Shown: positions 26,881-35,703, counted from the stretch's first letter. The stretch is DNA of 64,000 bases from Bin34 sp963422415 (GCA_963422415.1 OY729430.1:434001-498000); one strand, 5' to 3'. Notes: generated by a model not told the origin, from the letters alone. A program made the numbers and translations.

Positions 26881-27855
26881 ATGAAGATTTTGATCACCGG
26901 CGCCAGCGGCTATTTCTGCGAGGAACTGATCGCCCAGCTGGTGTTGGGCGGTCATGAAGTGCGGCTGGCGGACATCGTGCACATGGAGACGGAACACGAG
27001 TTTGTCAACTGTTCCGTCACGGACCTGGGGACCTTGGCTCTGGCCATGGAGGGTGTGGATGCCGTCTTTCACACCGTGGTGGGGGGCCGCCGGTATCCCG
27101 ACGACTCCCCCATCAACCGGGCCCGAACCTCGGTGGCGCACTTCGAGACCACGGTCATGGGCACGTTTGGTCTCCTGCAGCTGGCCAAGGAGATGGGCGT
27201 CGGGCGGGTGGTCATGATCGGCAGCGAAGCGGCCCGCGGCCAGCGCATTCCCATCACCGATTGGGAAGTGGTGGACGAGTGGACGGAAGCCCGTCCCGAC
27301 TATGTCTACGCCTTGGCCAAGTACATCATGGAACCCATTTCCGAATATGCCACCCGTATAGACGGGGTGGAGACGGCCGTGCTGCGCAATGCCTGGTTTG
27401 GCGCCCGGGAAGGCAAGTCCGTGACGCGTATGGGCGCCTCTCTGCTCTTCCAGCGCTCTTGCACCCGCCGCGATCTGGTGCGGGCCGGCGTGCTGGCCTT
27501 GGAGAGGGAGAAGCTGGGGCATGAGGTGTTGCTGTTGAGCGGAGCCACGGAGTTTCAGCCACAGGATGTACCGGAGCTGCGCACCAATCCCAAGACTGTC
27601 GTGGAACGCCACTACCCTGGGGTATACGACAAGATGGCCACCTACGGAGCAGGCGACGAACTGGACCGACTCTTCGAGAGCCGCAACCTGTGGAAGATCG
27701 ACGACATTTCCCATGCCAAGGCGACGCTGGGCTGGGAACCCACCTACACCTTCCGGGACTTCTACCAGGGCTTGATGACGGACGCCTACCCCAAGAATCA
27801 CATGTTTGTGGAGCGGGTCAGCGCTGTGCAAAACGATCCGAGGTTGTGGGCATGA
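26881..27855 (+). CDS. NAD-dependent epimerase/dehydratase (extended SDR)
   Basis: The 324-residue protein opens ILITGASGYFCEELI, a GxxGxxx nucleotide site with Phe-Cys in place of the usual Gly, then GVDAVFHTVVGGRRYPDD, VVMIGSEAARG and YVYALAKYIMEP, where Y-x3-K is the catalytic pair. The C-terminal third has WEPTYTFRDFYQGL, typical of sugar-nucleotide/hexose epimerases. It probably oxidises or epimerises the sugar handled by this operon. It overlaps the next gene by 4 bp. Confidence 0.78.
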   Translation: MKILITGASGYFCEELIAQLVLGGHEVRLADIVHMETEHEFVNCSVTDLGTLALAMEGVDAVFHTVVGGRRYPDDSPINRARTSVAHFETTVMGTFGLLQLAKEMGVGRVVMIGSEAARGQRIPITDWEVVDEWTEARPDYVYALAKYIMEPISEYATRIDGVETAVLRNAWFGAREGKSVTRMGASLLFQRSCTRRDLVRAGVLALEREKLGHEVLLLSGATEFQPQDVPELRTNPKTVVERHYPGVYDKMATYGAGDELDRLFESRNLWKIDDISHAKATLGWEPTYTFRDFYQGLMTDAYPKNHMFVERVSAVQNDPRLWA

Positions 27856-28619
27856 GCCAGGACTTGGCCGGACGCGTAGCCATCGTCACCGGCTCCACCT
27901 CTGGACTGGGACGCGCCACCGCGCTGCGGCTGGCCCAGGACGGGGCCAAGGTAGTAGTCAATTCGCACGCACCGACGCACGGTGCAGAGACCGTAGCGGA
28001 AATCGAGGCCCAGGGCGGCGAGGCCCTGTTTGTACAGGGAAACGTCGCTTCGGCATCCGACTGCGAAACCTTGGCCCAGCGCGCCCTGCAGGCCTTCGGC
28101 GCCATTTCCATTCTGGTCAACAACGCGGGAATCGAACGCCGCGGCGGGGTGGTGAATACCACCGAGTCGGACTGGGACGACATGGTCAACGTAGACCTGA
28201 AAGGAGTCTATCTGGTCAGCAGGGCCGTGTTGCCGACCATGATGGAAAACAAGACGGGCGCCGTGGTGAACGTGGCCTCGGTGCTGAGCTTCGACGTCAT
28301 CCCGGAAAGGGCGGCCTATGTGGCCGCCAAAGGTGGTGTACTGCAGCTGACGAAAAGCATGGCGCTGGATTACGGTCCGCACGGCATTCGCTGCAACGCG
28401 GTAGTGCCGGGGTTCTTCCACACGCCTATGCTAGAGCAATCCATGATCGACTCGGGCGACTACGCCGGGGTCATGGCTGATCTTAAGGCCAAGAGCGTCC
28501 TGGGACGCGGAGGTGATCCGACGGAGCTGGCGGCGGCCGTGAAATTCCTGGTGTCCGACGAGTCCAGCTTCGTGACCGGGGCCGTCCTGCGCGTGGACGG
28601 CGGCTGGGACTGTACCTAG
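27852..28619 (+). CDS. short-chain dehydrogenase/reductase (FabG/glucose dehydrogenase type)
   Basis: The 255-residue classical SDR has TGSTSGLGR (cofactor motif), NNAGIE, the catalytic Ser in VVNVASVLS, YVAAKGG (YxxxK) and a C-terminal SSFVTGAVLRVDGGW. The family oxidises sugars, polyols or acyl groups. As the last gene of the sugar operon, with ATGA overlap to the upstream epimerase, a sugar dehydrogenase is the likeliest role. Confidence 0.87.
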   Translation: MSQDLAGRVAIVTGSTSGLGRATALRLAQDGAKVVVNSHAPTHGAETVAEIEAQGGEALFVQGNVASASDCETLAQRALQAFGAISILVNNAGIERRGGVVNTTESDWDDMVNVDLKGVYLVSRAVLPTMMENKTGAVVNVASVLSFDVIPERAAYVAAKGGVLQLTKSMALDYGPHGIRCNAVVPGFFHTPMLEQSMIDSGDYAGVMADLKAKSVLGRGGDPTELAAAVKFLVSDESSFVTGAVLRVDGGWDCT

Positions 28620-28632
28620 CACGGGTTTTGCA

Positions 28633-28674
28633 CGGCGGCAAACCCAACTCAGCGCATGACTTGGTCTGCCGCCG
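28633..28674 (+). terminator. hairpin at the end of the sugar operon
   Basis: CGGCGGCA (28633-28640) pairs with TGCCGCCG (28667-28674), and an inner CCAA/TTGG pair extends the stem. It begins 14 bp after the SDR stop. No T-run follows, so terminator strength is uncertain. Confidence 0.5.
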
Positions 28675-29363
28675 GTGACGGAAATGGAATCAGGACATCT
28701 CCTGCCGAGTGAAATTTTGGCCGTGCGGCAGCCTGCTCCAAGGACTGGCCCCGATGCAACAGGCAGCACGTCGATCAAGTCTGGAAGAAGCACACAGAGG
28801 GAGACCCAAGACAGGTCAGGATCACGCATCATGGTTGAAGAGGTCCAGCGTTGTGCTTTTGCCGTTCTTGCGTGAAGAAACGGCGGGTACGTTTCCTTGT
28901 ACATCCTGAGTTTGAGTCAACTCTAACAATGTACCGTCATGTGCTCGAAGGCAATAGGAGGCTGTCTTTCCGTGGACCCGGCTTCTGCTTCGGAATCCGT
29001 CTCCAGGGACCTGAGGCATCCTCATGGCTTTTGCCCCTTCGTCTCCCACCAAGAGCCAATGATTCTGTATGCTGTCTCAGTGCCGTCCTGGCATGCAGCC
29101 AAGCATACGAGCGAACCTGAACTCCCAGCATACCCACCGGGGCGTCTCCTGCTTCCATGCATCGAGCGGTTGGAGTGAAAGACCGACATTTGAAGTTGCC
29201 CCTTCGAGAGCAAGCCCGCCATGAACCAAGCTGGACAGCGTTCGCGTTCTTCCGGGCGTCGGGATTCCACCTGAGTAAAAGGGCAATCAGATGTAGCGTT
29301 GACAGACGGAAATCGAATCGCGGGAGATATTGCCAGCCGGCAGATGTCCCGCAAGGCGTTATA

Positions 29364-29369
29364 TATAAT
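29364..29369 (+). promoter_or_regulatory. -10 element directly before the AAA-like gene
   Basis: A perfect TATAAT lies 8 nt before the ATG at 29378. Transcription from it would begin at or next to the ATG, giving a leaderless or nearly leaderless mRNA. No convincing -35 is visible. Confidence 0.4.
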
Positions 29370-29377
29370 TCCGATCT

Positions 29378-30991
29378 ATGCATGCGAATCGAGAGGCCAG
29401 GCCCCTGCCTGTTTCAACGGGCAGTTTCAGCACAATACGCAGAAACGACCTGCTCTATGTAGACAAGACACGTCAGATTGCCTTCTTGGTCGGACCCGAG
29501 AACAAGTATCTCTTTCTGGCCCGACCGCGGCGATTTGGCAAGACATTGCTTGTCTCCACCTTGGAATCCCTATTTCTGGGAAAGAGAGAGCTGTTTTCAG
29601 ATACGTGGATTTTGCAGACCGAATGGCCATGGGTCCCGCACAAGGTTGTCCGGTTGGATATGACGGCTGGGAGAACAGAGAACGCCCGGTCGCTTGAGAT
29701 CGACTTGCGTTGGCAGATTGCCCGTCTCTTTCAAGCGCACGATTTGGTTTCGCCTAGTGCGGACATGGGGGTCCAGGTTCTGTTTTCCGAGCTCATCGGA
29801 CAACTGTCTACGGAATCGGGCCAAGGTGTAGTGGTGCTCATTGATGAATACGATGCCCCCATCATTCAGAATCTCGAGCATCCTGCAGTATTGAGCGAGA
29901 TTCGGGATTTCCTGCGCGGTTTTTATGGAATCCTCAAGGTCCGAGATGAGGATTTGAGGTTCGTGTTTCTCACGGGAGTGACTCGCTTTGCCCGCACAAG
30001 TATCTTTTCAGGGCTGAACAATCTGCGCGATATTTCGATCCTTCCCGCCTGCAGCGACCTCGTAGGCTTTACGGAGCGGGAATTGGAAATATATCTGGAT
30101 CCGCATCTGGAAGCCATGGCGCAAAGCTTGAGTCGTAGGCGTCAGGTCTTGGACAAACAACTGAGGGAGTGGTATGACGGCTACCTTTTTGCCGAGGGAG
30201 GGATCCAGGTCTACAACCCCTATTCAGTCCTTAACTGCCTGCAAAATCAAAAGTTCGGCAACTATTGGGCCGATTCAGGCACTCCTGTCTTTCTGACACG
30301 CCTCTTGGCCCGCCAGAGACGCTCCTTGCAAGAAATGCTGGGCCTGGGCGCCGACGGCTTGTTGACGGCTGCATACGATGTCGAGAATCCAGACCTGTCG
30401 GCGGTCATGTATCAGACAGGGTATCTGACCATAAAGGCCAGCGGGGATTGTGGTCATGAAACGACTATGCCCAACCGGGAAGTGAAGCAGACCTTTCTGC
30501 AATCCTTGTTGGAGACTTATGCCCAGGGATCAACAAAAGTGCCAAGTCTGGTGCAGAGCCTCGTGAAAGCCTTGGGGAAAAGAGACTTCGAAGCATTCTT
30601 TGCATACTTCAATTCTCTGTTGCAGCAGATTCCCTATGAAGTCCAAGAAGGGCGGGAACGGTATTTTCAGATGTTGTTGCATCTTGTCTTCACGTTGCTT
30701 GGATACAGAACGGAATCGGAACGCAGCACTCATCGAGGCCGCCTGGACACCGTGGTGGAAATGAAGGACGCTGTGATAATCCTTGAATACAAGTTGGACG
30801 GCACGGCCAATGCCGCTCTGCTTCAGATTGAAGAACGGGGCTACCCCCTTCCGTACCAAGCCCAAGGCAAATCCGTCATCGGTCTGGGCGTGAACTTTGA
30901 CAGTCGGACCCGCACGGTGGCAGAGTGGAAGAGCAAGGACATGTCCACAGCTACAGTGCCACCTCCCTCCGAGACTGGACTTTCCTTGTAA
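29378..30991 (+). CDS. AAA-ATPase-like / PD-(D/E)XK nuclease superfamily protein, intact copy
   Basis: The 537-residue protein has the AAA-ATPase_like domain: YVDKTRQIAFL, a Walker-A-like RPRRFGKTLLVSTLESLF near residue 48-65, VVVLIDEYDAPI (Walker B) near 150 and FLTGVTRFARTSIFSGLNNL. The C-terminal DUF1703 nuclease domain has GRLDTVVEMKDAVIILEYKLDG near 445-466, with the D...E-x-K catalytic residues intact, then LLQIEERGYPLPY. The family is abundant in host-associated and biofilm bacteria, and its function is unproven; a defence or mobile-element role is suspected. A broken paralogue lies at 52689-54261. Confidence 0.88.
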   Translation: MHANREARPLPVSTGSFSTIRRNDLLYVDKTRQIAFLVGPENKYLFLARPRRFGKTLLVSTLESLFLGKRELFSDTWILQTEWPWVPHKVVRLDMTAGRTENARSLEIDLRWQIARLFQAHDLVSPSADMGVQVLFSELIGQLSTESGQGVVVLIDEYDAPIIQNLEHPAVLSEIRDFLRGFYGILKVRDEDLRFVFLTGVTRFARTSIFSGLNNLRDISILPACSDLVGFTERELEIYLDPHLEAMAQSLSRRRQVLDKQLREWYDGYLFAEGGIQVYNPYSVLNCLQNQKFGNYWADSGTPVFLTRLLARQRRSLQEMLGLGADGLLTAAYDVENPDLSAVMYQTGYLTIKASGDCGHETTMPNREVKQTFLQSLLETYAQGSTKVPSLVQSLVKALGKRDFEAFFAYFNSLLQQIPYEVQEGRERYFQMLLHLVFTLLGYRTESERSTHRGRLDTVVEMKDAVIILEYKLDGTANAALLQIEERGYPLPYQAQGKSVIGLGVNFDSRTRTVAEWKSKDMSTATVPPPSETGLSL

Positions 30992-31382
30992 CCAAAAGTG
31001 ACTACTGCACATGCTTCATGCTTCAGTTGGATGCCGGCAACATGCAGCGGCGGCAGGGAGTCTGCCCCGATTTCTCTAGTCAACCTGCAGTACCGTTATG
31101 TGAGTGCGAGTCATCGTGAAAACAGCAAATCAAGACTCGTGCCATGCCGCTGACATGGCCAAAAACTGACACTGCTTCCCTATATGAACAGTTTGAGAGA
31201 AGTGCCAAGCGGTATATTCTTGGTAGGCTTGGTCGAAAAGGCTGACTCTGCCTAGGAGACAGTAGCTGGGCTGGTGGATGTTAAGTCCATGGGGATCATA
31301 CTGCAAACTTTTCGTTAGGAGGTTTCGATCTTTGACCAACCATTACCTAGCAGGAAGTTGTTGACTAAACCGACCCTAATTC

Positions 31383-31395
31383 GTACGTCGCGTAC
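31383..31395. repeat. short inverted repeat upstream of hsdM
   Basis: GTACG-TCG-CGTAC is a perfect 5-bp inverted repeat, 41 bp upstream of the predicted -35. A possible protein-binding site. Confidence 0.4.
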
Positions 31396-31402
31396 TGTCC
31401 TT

Positions 31403-31427
31403 TGCTATTGCTGATACTGCAATAGCA
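31403..31427. promoter_or_regulatory. operator-like inverted repeat next to the hsd promoter
   Basis: TGCTATTG, a 9-bp spacer and CAATAGCA form a perfect 8-bp inverted repeat, 8 bp before the -35. Its size and position fit a dimeric regulator site. No regulator gene is adjacent, so it may be a relic of a lost controller. Confidence 0.5.
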
Positions 31428-31435
31428 GTGCGCCG

Positions 31436-31464
31436 TTGCCATAACAGTCAAGGCAGCCTATAAA
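31436..31464 (+). promoter_or_regulatory. sigma-70-type promoter of the hsd remnant
   Basis: TTGCCA (31436-31441), 17-bp spacer and TATAAA (31459-31464): 10 of 12 matches to consensus. The predicted start is near 31471, about 135 nt before the hsdM ATG. Confidence 0.7.
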
Positions 31465-31606
31465 AGCATGAGGCGTCCAGAGAGGTCAGCATAAGTCGAA
31501 GTCCATCAGTTGGAATAGGGGACTTGGTAGCCCGCGTCGGCGAGAGCTGCCTTGCAGCATCGCGACTCCGCGCCGAAGTTCGCATGTCAAGAACCAAGAG
31601 AAGCTT

Positions 31607-32679
31607 ATGAGTGCCTTGAACGTTAGTAGATTCATATGGGGGATTGCAGACGACGTGCTGCGCGATGTCTATACGCGGGGCAAGTATCGGGATGTTATTC
31701 TGCCCATGACGGTCATTCGCCGTCTGGACGCTGTCTTGGAACCAACAAAAAGGCAGTGCTCTGCATGAAAGCGCAGTTGGACAATGCGGGCATAACAAAC
31801 CAGGATCTGGCGTTGCGTCAAGCATCTGGCGAAGCTTTCTGCAATACATCGTGCTTCCAACTCCGCGATTTGACCTCCCGCGGACAGCAACAGCAGTTGC
31901 GCGCCGATTTTGAGGCGTACCTTGACGGCTTCTCTCCCAACATTTACGAGGTCTTGGAAAAGTTCAAGGTCCGCAACCAGATTCCCGCACTGGTAGACGC
32001 GGATGTGCTGGGATTCCTGTTGGAAAAGTTCCTGTCAAATGAGGAGAACAACGAGGAGGCCGGGGAGCACTTCACCTCGCGGGACGTAGCCCAGCTCATG
32101 GCTCGCCTCGTTTTTCTGCCGGTGGCCGATGAAGTCCGTTCGGGAACATATCTGGTCTACGACGGGGCTTGCGGCACTGGCGGGATGTTGACAGTCACGG
32201 AAGAAACACTGATGAAATTGGCTAACGAACGGAACACGGATGTCTCCGTACACCTGTACGGCCAAGAGGTGAACCCGGAAATCTACGCCATCAGCAAGGC
32301 CGACTTGATTCTTAAAGGCAAGGGAATTGAAGCCGACAACATTCAATACGGATCGACCCTGTCTGCCGATGCTTTTCCTGCTCAGGAGTTCGATTTCATG
32401 CTCTCCAACCCGCCCTACGGCAAAAGCTGGAAGGGCGACCTATACCGTCTGGGCGGCCGGAGCAACGTCACGGACCCGCGCTTCATCGTAGAGCACGGCG
32501 GTACTCCGGAACACTCCCTTGTCACCCGCTCAAACGACGGCCAGATGATGTTCTTGGCCAACATGCTGAGCAAGATGAAACGCGACACACCGCTGGGCAG
32601 CCGCATCGCCGAGGTCCACAACGGCAGCCCTTACATGCCGTGCTTATGGATTAGAGAACCATATTCAGTTATCTTATAA
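31607..32679 (+). pseudogene. hsdM: type I restriction-modification DNA methylase HsdM, frameshifted and truncated
   Basis: ATG at 31607 opens MSALNVSRFIWGIADDVLRDVY and IRRLDAVLEP, the normal HsdM N terminus. At an A5 run (31747-31751) the frame is broken and hits TGA at 31766-31768; the rest continues in the -1 frame with VLCMKAQLDNAGI to 32679. One extra A would restore it. Methylase motifs are intact: DGACGTGGML (AdoMet, motif I) and LSNPPYGKSW (motif IV). The sequence follows HsdM to GSRIAEVHNGS near 32630, then turns into unrelated AT-rich DNA, so roughly the last 130-200 residues of a normal HsdM are missing. The enzyme is probably inactive. Confidence 0.88.
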
Positions 32680-32724
32680 ATTCGTTAATATGGCCTAATC
32701 AACACTAGTGGATTTACGAAAGCC

Positions 32725-33663
32725 ATGTATCAGACACCAATACAACAACCTAAAGCCATCCGAGATTTGTCCATGACAACTTACGCTTTACTGCACACAG
32801 ATTTGTTGAAATCCACTCGACAACTGCATAAATTGGGCTTGCAGATGTTACGTAGCGTTACAAAACACGCTGTCCAAATGGAAACCATGGCCAAGTCAGC
32901 ATTGCCCGATGTCTCCTATCAGTTAGCAGTCACAGAACCAATTCTATCTGGAATCAACTTTGACATCTTGGGGACTCTACCGAACACCCTGCATTCTATG
33001 TCCAAATTTACGGTACCTCACTACCGTTTAACAGAATCGTTTGGAAACATATCCAAAGTTGTCGCAATACCGTCCTGCGTCCTGCCTGGAACAACTAGCG
33101 AGTTATATGCGACAAGACAGCCTTATCCATTGAAGGATCAAACTGAACAGGAGGAAGAAGATGCAGGAAGCGATCTGGTAGACGAGAGAAATTTTGAAAA
33201 TCCTAGTTTTATCGCCTTGCTGGAGCGGACAGGCCCAGAGTGCGTCACGATGTACAGGGGAGCAAAGGCAGCTCTGTACGGAAATAACCCGGATCGATCA
33301 AGACATGTCCTGACATCTTTGCGGGAACTATGCAATCATCTCTTCTGCAAGCTAGTGCCGAAGGAAGAAGCAAGAAAATGGATTGCAGAACATGATGATC
33401 ACGGGTATCTACGTAATGGAGAGCCTACTCGACGCGCCGAGATTCATTACGTGCTGAAAGAGTCACATGATGAGCCTCTAGCGAAGTTAATGGAAGCTAG
33501 TAGCAAAGTCTTCTTGGAATTGCATAAATTGTACAATCGGCTGCATAAGCGAGACCCCGGGCTTACTGACCGGCAACTCCACGCCGTCTTCATCAAGACC
33601 GAATCGGACTTAGGCTACTGTCTGAGAGTAAGAGAATTAGGAAAGTTGGGGATATGCAGATAA
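32725..33663 (+). CDS. AT-rich hypothetical protein in the defence island (nuclease-like, tentative)
   Basis: The 312-residue protein is clearly more AT-rich than its neighbours and sits exactly where the missing end of hsdM and the start of hsdS should be. The N-terminal half is not recognised. The C-terminal half has ALLERTGPECVTMYRGAKAAL, NNPDRSRHVLTSLRELCNHLF and a long helical LMEASSKVFLELHKLYNRLHKR. This helix-rich pattern with GAxxAL...NPDRxR...SLREL recalls predicted nucleases found beside prokaryotic Argonaute/pPIWI genes and abortive-infection proteins. That link is from memory and weak. It overlaps the HsdS fragment by 10 bp. Confidence 0.5.
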   Translation: MYQTPIQQPKAIRDLSMTTYALLHTDLLKSTRQLHKLGLQMLRSVTKHAVQMETMAKSALPDVSYQLAVTEPILSGINFDILGTLPNTLHSMSKFTVPHYRLTESFGNISKVVAIPSCVLPGTTSELYATRQPYPLKDQTEQEEEDAGSDLVDERNFENPSFIALLERTGPECVTMYRGAKAALYGNNPDRSRHVLTSLRELCNHLFCKLVPKEEARKWIAEHDDHGYLRNGEPTRRAEIHYVLKESHDEPLAKLMEASSKVFLELHKLYNRLHKRDPGLTDRQLHAVFIKTESDLGYCLRVRELGKLGICR

Positions 33664-33869
33664 CGGTGACGGATTTGTCTGCTCTTCGCATGATTGGGAA
33701 CTATGCACCTTACCTCGTCTACAAGCCCTCTAGCATTGAGTGGATCGGCGACGTACCAGAGCATTGGGAGGTGCATCGACTTCAGGTTCTTGCCGATATG
33801 CGAGTCAGTAACGTGGATAAACACGCTAAGGAGGGTGAATTCCCTGTTCGTCTCTGCAGCTACATTTAG
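33654..33869 (+). pseudogene. hsdS: HsdS specificity subunit, N-terminal fragment
   Basis: From about residue 24 the frame reads YKPSSIEWIGDVPEHWEVHRL, the hallmark start of a type I specificity subunit's first target-recognition domain, then SNVDKHAKEGEFPVRLCSYI, after which it stops at 33867-33869. A full HsdS has about 400 residues with two target-recognition domains, so over 80% is missing. With the broken HsdM and no HsdR in view, the whole type I system is dead in this window. Confidence 0.85.
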
Positions 33870-33911
33870 GTACGTCTGCTATGTCTGCCACTCTCTGTTC
33901 AAGCGGGGCGA

Positions 33912-34131
33912 GAGACCTTGCCAGCTTCTAGGCTCAACTTCAAGACCTTCGAGAAGATCACTATTGACCAGATAGGGAAGAATATCCTCACCGAGAGCAA
34001 CATCCGCGACTTGGCGCGACTGCTTGTAGGAGGATATGGACGGAGCAATCGACCCGGGAGCAGTGCCAGGTTGGACTATGACACAGGAGGCTCTTGAGAC
34101 AAGTATCCCAAACTGTATTTGATCGCGGTCG
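33912..34131 (+). pseudogene. serine recombinase C-terminal relic
   Basis: One frame reads ETLPASRLNFKTFEKITIDQ then IGKNILTESNIRDLARLLV. A +1 shift near 34030 continues EDMDGAIDPGAVPG and ends at about 34131. The ASRLNxxxFExxVxxxIxxNILTEsNIRdLxxLVDEEMDG pattern is the C-terminal coiled region of large serine recombinases. The catalytic N-terminal domain is absent. It marks the right side of the accessory island and is probably a trace of the element that disrupted the hsd genes. Confidence 0.65.
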
Positions 34132-34429
34132 TTATAATTCTTTAGCGAAGGCAACTCCATTTGCTGCTCTGGTTGCAATCGACGCAAGATTGCGGTGTTC
34201 AAGAGGCGCTGCTAGGGAATCCCCAAGCCTGTCTTGACCCCTGCGGTCGGCCTCTTCAGATGGGCCAGCTGGACTTGACGAGCATGCAGAGGGAATCCTT
34301 TGGATTGCATTGGATCTTCGGGAAGGTGGAGCTTGGGTCTCGCGTCGCAGGCATTGATTTCATACCCAATGCTTTAGGCTGCCTAAAAGACAAGATTATT
34401 CAAAAGGGACCACAAAAGGAGCAGTCACG

Positions 34430-35152
34430 ATGGGCAGACGCCTGATTGAACTGAGCATGGAAGTGCACAAGGAGATGGTTATCTATCCCGGCAACGTGCC
34501 CCCGGCCATCAACGTGTATTACTCCCACGAGGAATATGCCAAGGAGACCGGGGCCGACAAGTATGGCGTGGAACACTGCAACAACGGCGTCATTCTCATG
34601 GGCGATCATATTGGCACCCATATGGACTCCTGGTTTCACTGCAATCCCGACGCCCCCGGAGCCGCGGAAGCCATTCCGATCGAGTACTGCTATGGGGATG
34701 GGGTCGTCTTGGACCTCACGCACAAGGGTCCGGGCGACGAAATCCTGGTCGAGGATCTCTCCAAGGCTTTGGATGAGATCAATTACAAAGTCAAGCCGCT
34801 GGACATCATCCTGCTGCGCACGGATGCTTCCAAGCAGCGGAAGAGCCCAAACTATCTCAAGGACCATCCTGGCATGACCAAGGAAGGGGTGCACTGGCTG
34901 TTGGACCAAGGCGTCATGATGATGGGCATCGATGCCATTGGTTTCGATCCCCCCATCGACGCTATGTTCGAGCGGGGCAAGCTGTGGGAAGCCCACCGCG
35001 TCATGCGGGAACGGGAATACTACCACATTGAAAATCTGATCAACTTGGACCAGATTCCCACGCCCACCGACTTCACCTTCAGCGCCCTGCCCATCAAGTT
35101 GCGGGGAGCCACCGCCGCGCCGGTGCGGGCCGTGGCCATCATCGAAGAATAA
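34430..35152 (+). CDS. cyclase-family hydrolase (kynurenine formamidase-like)
   Basis: The 240-residue protein has the metal-binding signature HIGTHMDSWFHC (HxGTHxDxxxH) near residues 63-74, plus LDLTHKGPGDEI and ALPIKLRGATAAPVRAVAI at the C terminus. The family includes kynurenine formamidase and isatin hydrolase, which hydrolyse amide bonds with Mn or Zn. The substrate here is unknown. It starts with AGGAG 8 nt before ATG, restoring ordinary GC-rich, host-like coding after the island. Confidence 0.85.
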   Translation: MGRRLIELSMEVHKEMVIYPGNVPPAINVYYSHEEYAKETGADKYGVEHCNNGVILMGDHIGTHMDSWFHCNPDAPGAAEAIPIEYCYGDGVVLDLTHKGPGDEILVEDLSKALDEINYKVKPLDIILLRTDASKQRKSPNYLKDHPGMTKEGVHWLLDQGVMMMGIDAIGFDPPIDAMFERGKLWEAHRVMREREYYHIENLINLDQIPTPTDFTFSALPIKLRGATAAPVRAVAIIEE

Positions 35153-35191
35153 CCCCCGTTGTATTGTCCCTGTCACCCCGAGAGGAAGCCC

Positions 35192-35703
35192 TTGCCCCAA
35201 TACGACAATCTGTTTGATCCTACCCGACAGCCTGTGATGGTGGTGGGAGACGCCGGCGGCATTGGAGGCGAGATAGCCTCGACCTGCGCTCAGTTTGGAG
35301 CCAGGATCTCCATCGCCGGCCGGAAACGGGAACGCGCTGTCGCCGCCCAACAATTGGGACTGGACGATGGCCGATCCATGGGCATGCGGATGGATGTCAC
35401 CCAAGCGGCCTCCATCCGCACGGGTCTGGACCAAGCCGAGGCCCGGTCATGGTCAACAGCGTCGGCAGGCAGATAGAGGAACCGAGGAGATCCGTGAGGA
35501 ATCATGAGACACCGTCATGAACGTGAATTGCAAGGGAGCCTTCCTGCCCGCCTTCTACAGCGCCTTGCCACCGCATCCCCATGGGATGGGTCGGGGAAAC
35601 CGAAGATCTGGCAGGCCCGGCCGTGTTTCTGGCCTCTCCCTCCTCTTCCTTCGTGACGGGCCAGAACATCTTCGTGGACGGAGGCGTGACAGTCTGTCAA
35701 TAG
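35192..35703 (+). pseudogene. classical SDR, internally deleted and frameshifted
   Basis: The 5' part encodes an SDR N terminus (YDNLFDPTRQPVMVVGDAGG, IGGEIASTCAQFGARISIAG and MRMDVTQAASI). The middle, which should hold NNAG and YxxxK, is lost through frameshifts near 35440 and a deletion. Near 35585-35703 another frame gives GETEDLAGPAVFLASPSSSF followed by VTGQNIFVDGGVTVCQ and a stop, the exact SDR C terminus. So both ends survive and the catalytic core is gone. Confidence 0.88.

Larger units (their letters stand above)
28620..29377. other. intergenic region of about 760 bp before the AAA-like gene
   Basis: No gene with coding character. It opens with a hairpin (28633-28674) and ends with the -10 element at 29364-29369. 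The 5' part is GC-rich, the last 50 bp AT-rich. Confidence 0.45.
30992..31606. other. 615-bp leader region of the restriction-modification remnant
   Basis: No intact gene. It contains two inverted repeats (31383-31395 and 31403-31427), a strong promoter match (31436-31464) and a leader of about 135 nt before hsdM. The first 300 bp show nothing recognisable. Confidence 0.5.

Noticed and set aside
31740..31770. Programmed -1 frameshift in hsdM
   Set aside because: Reading back one base would restore the frame, but the A5 run lacks a canonical slippery heptamer and the gene is also truncated, so mutation or sequencing error is likelier.
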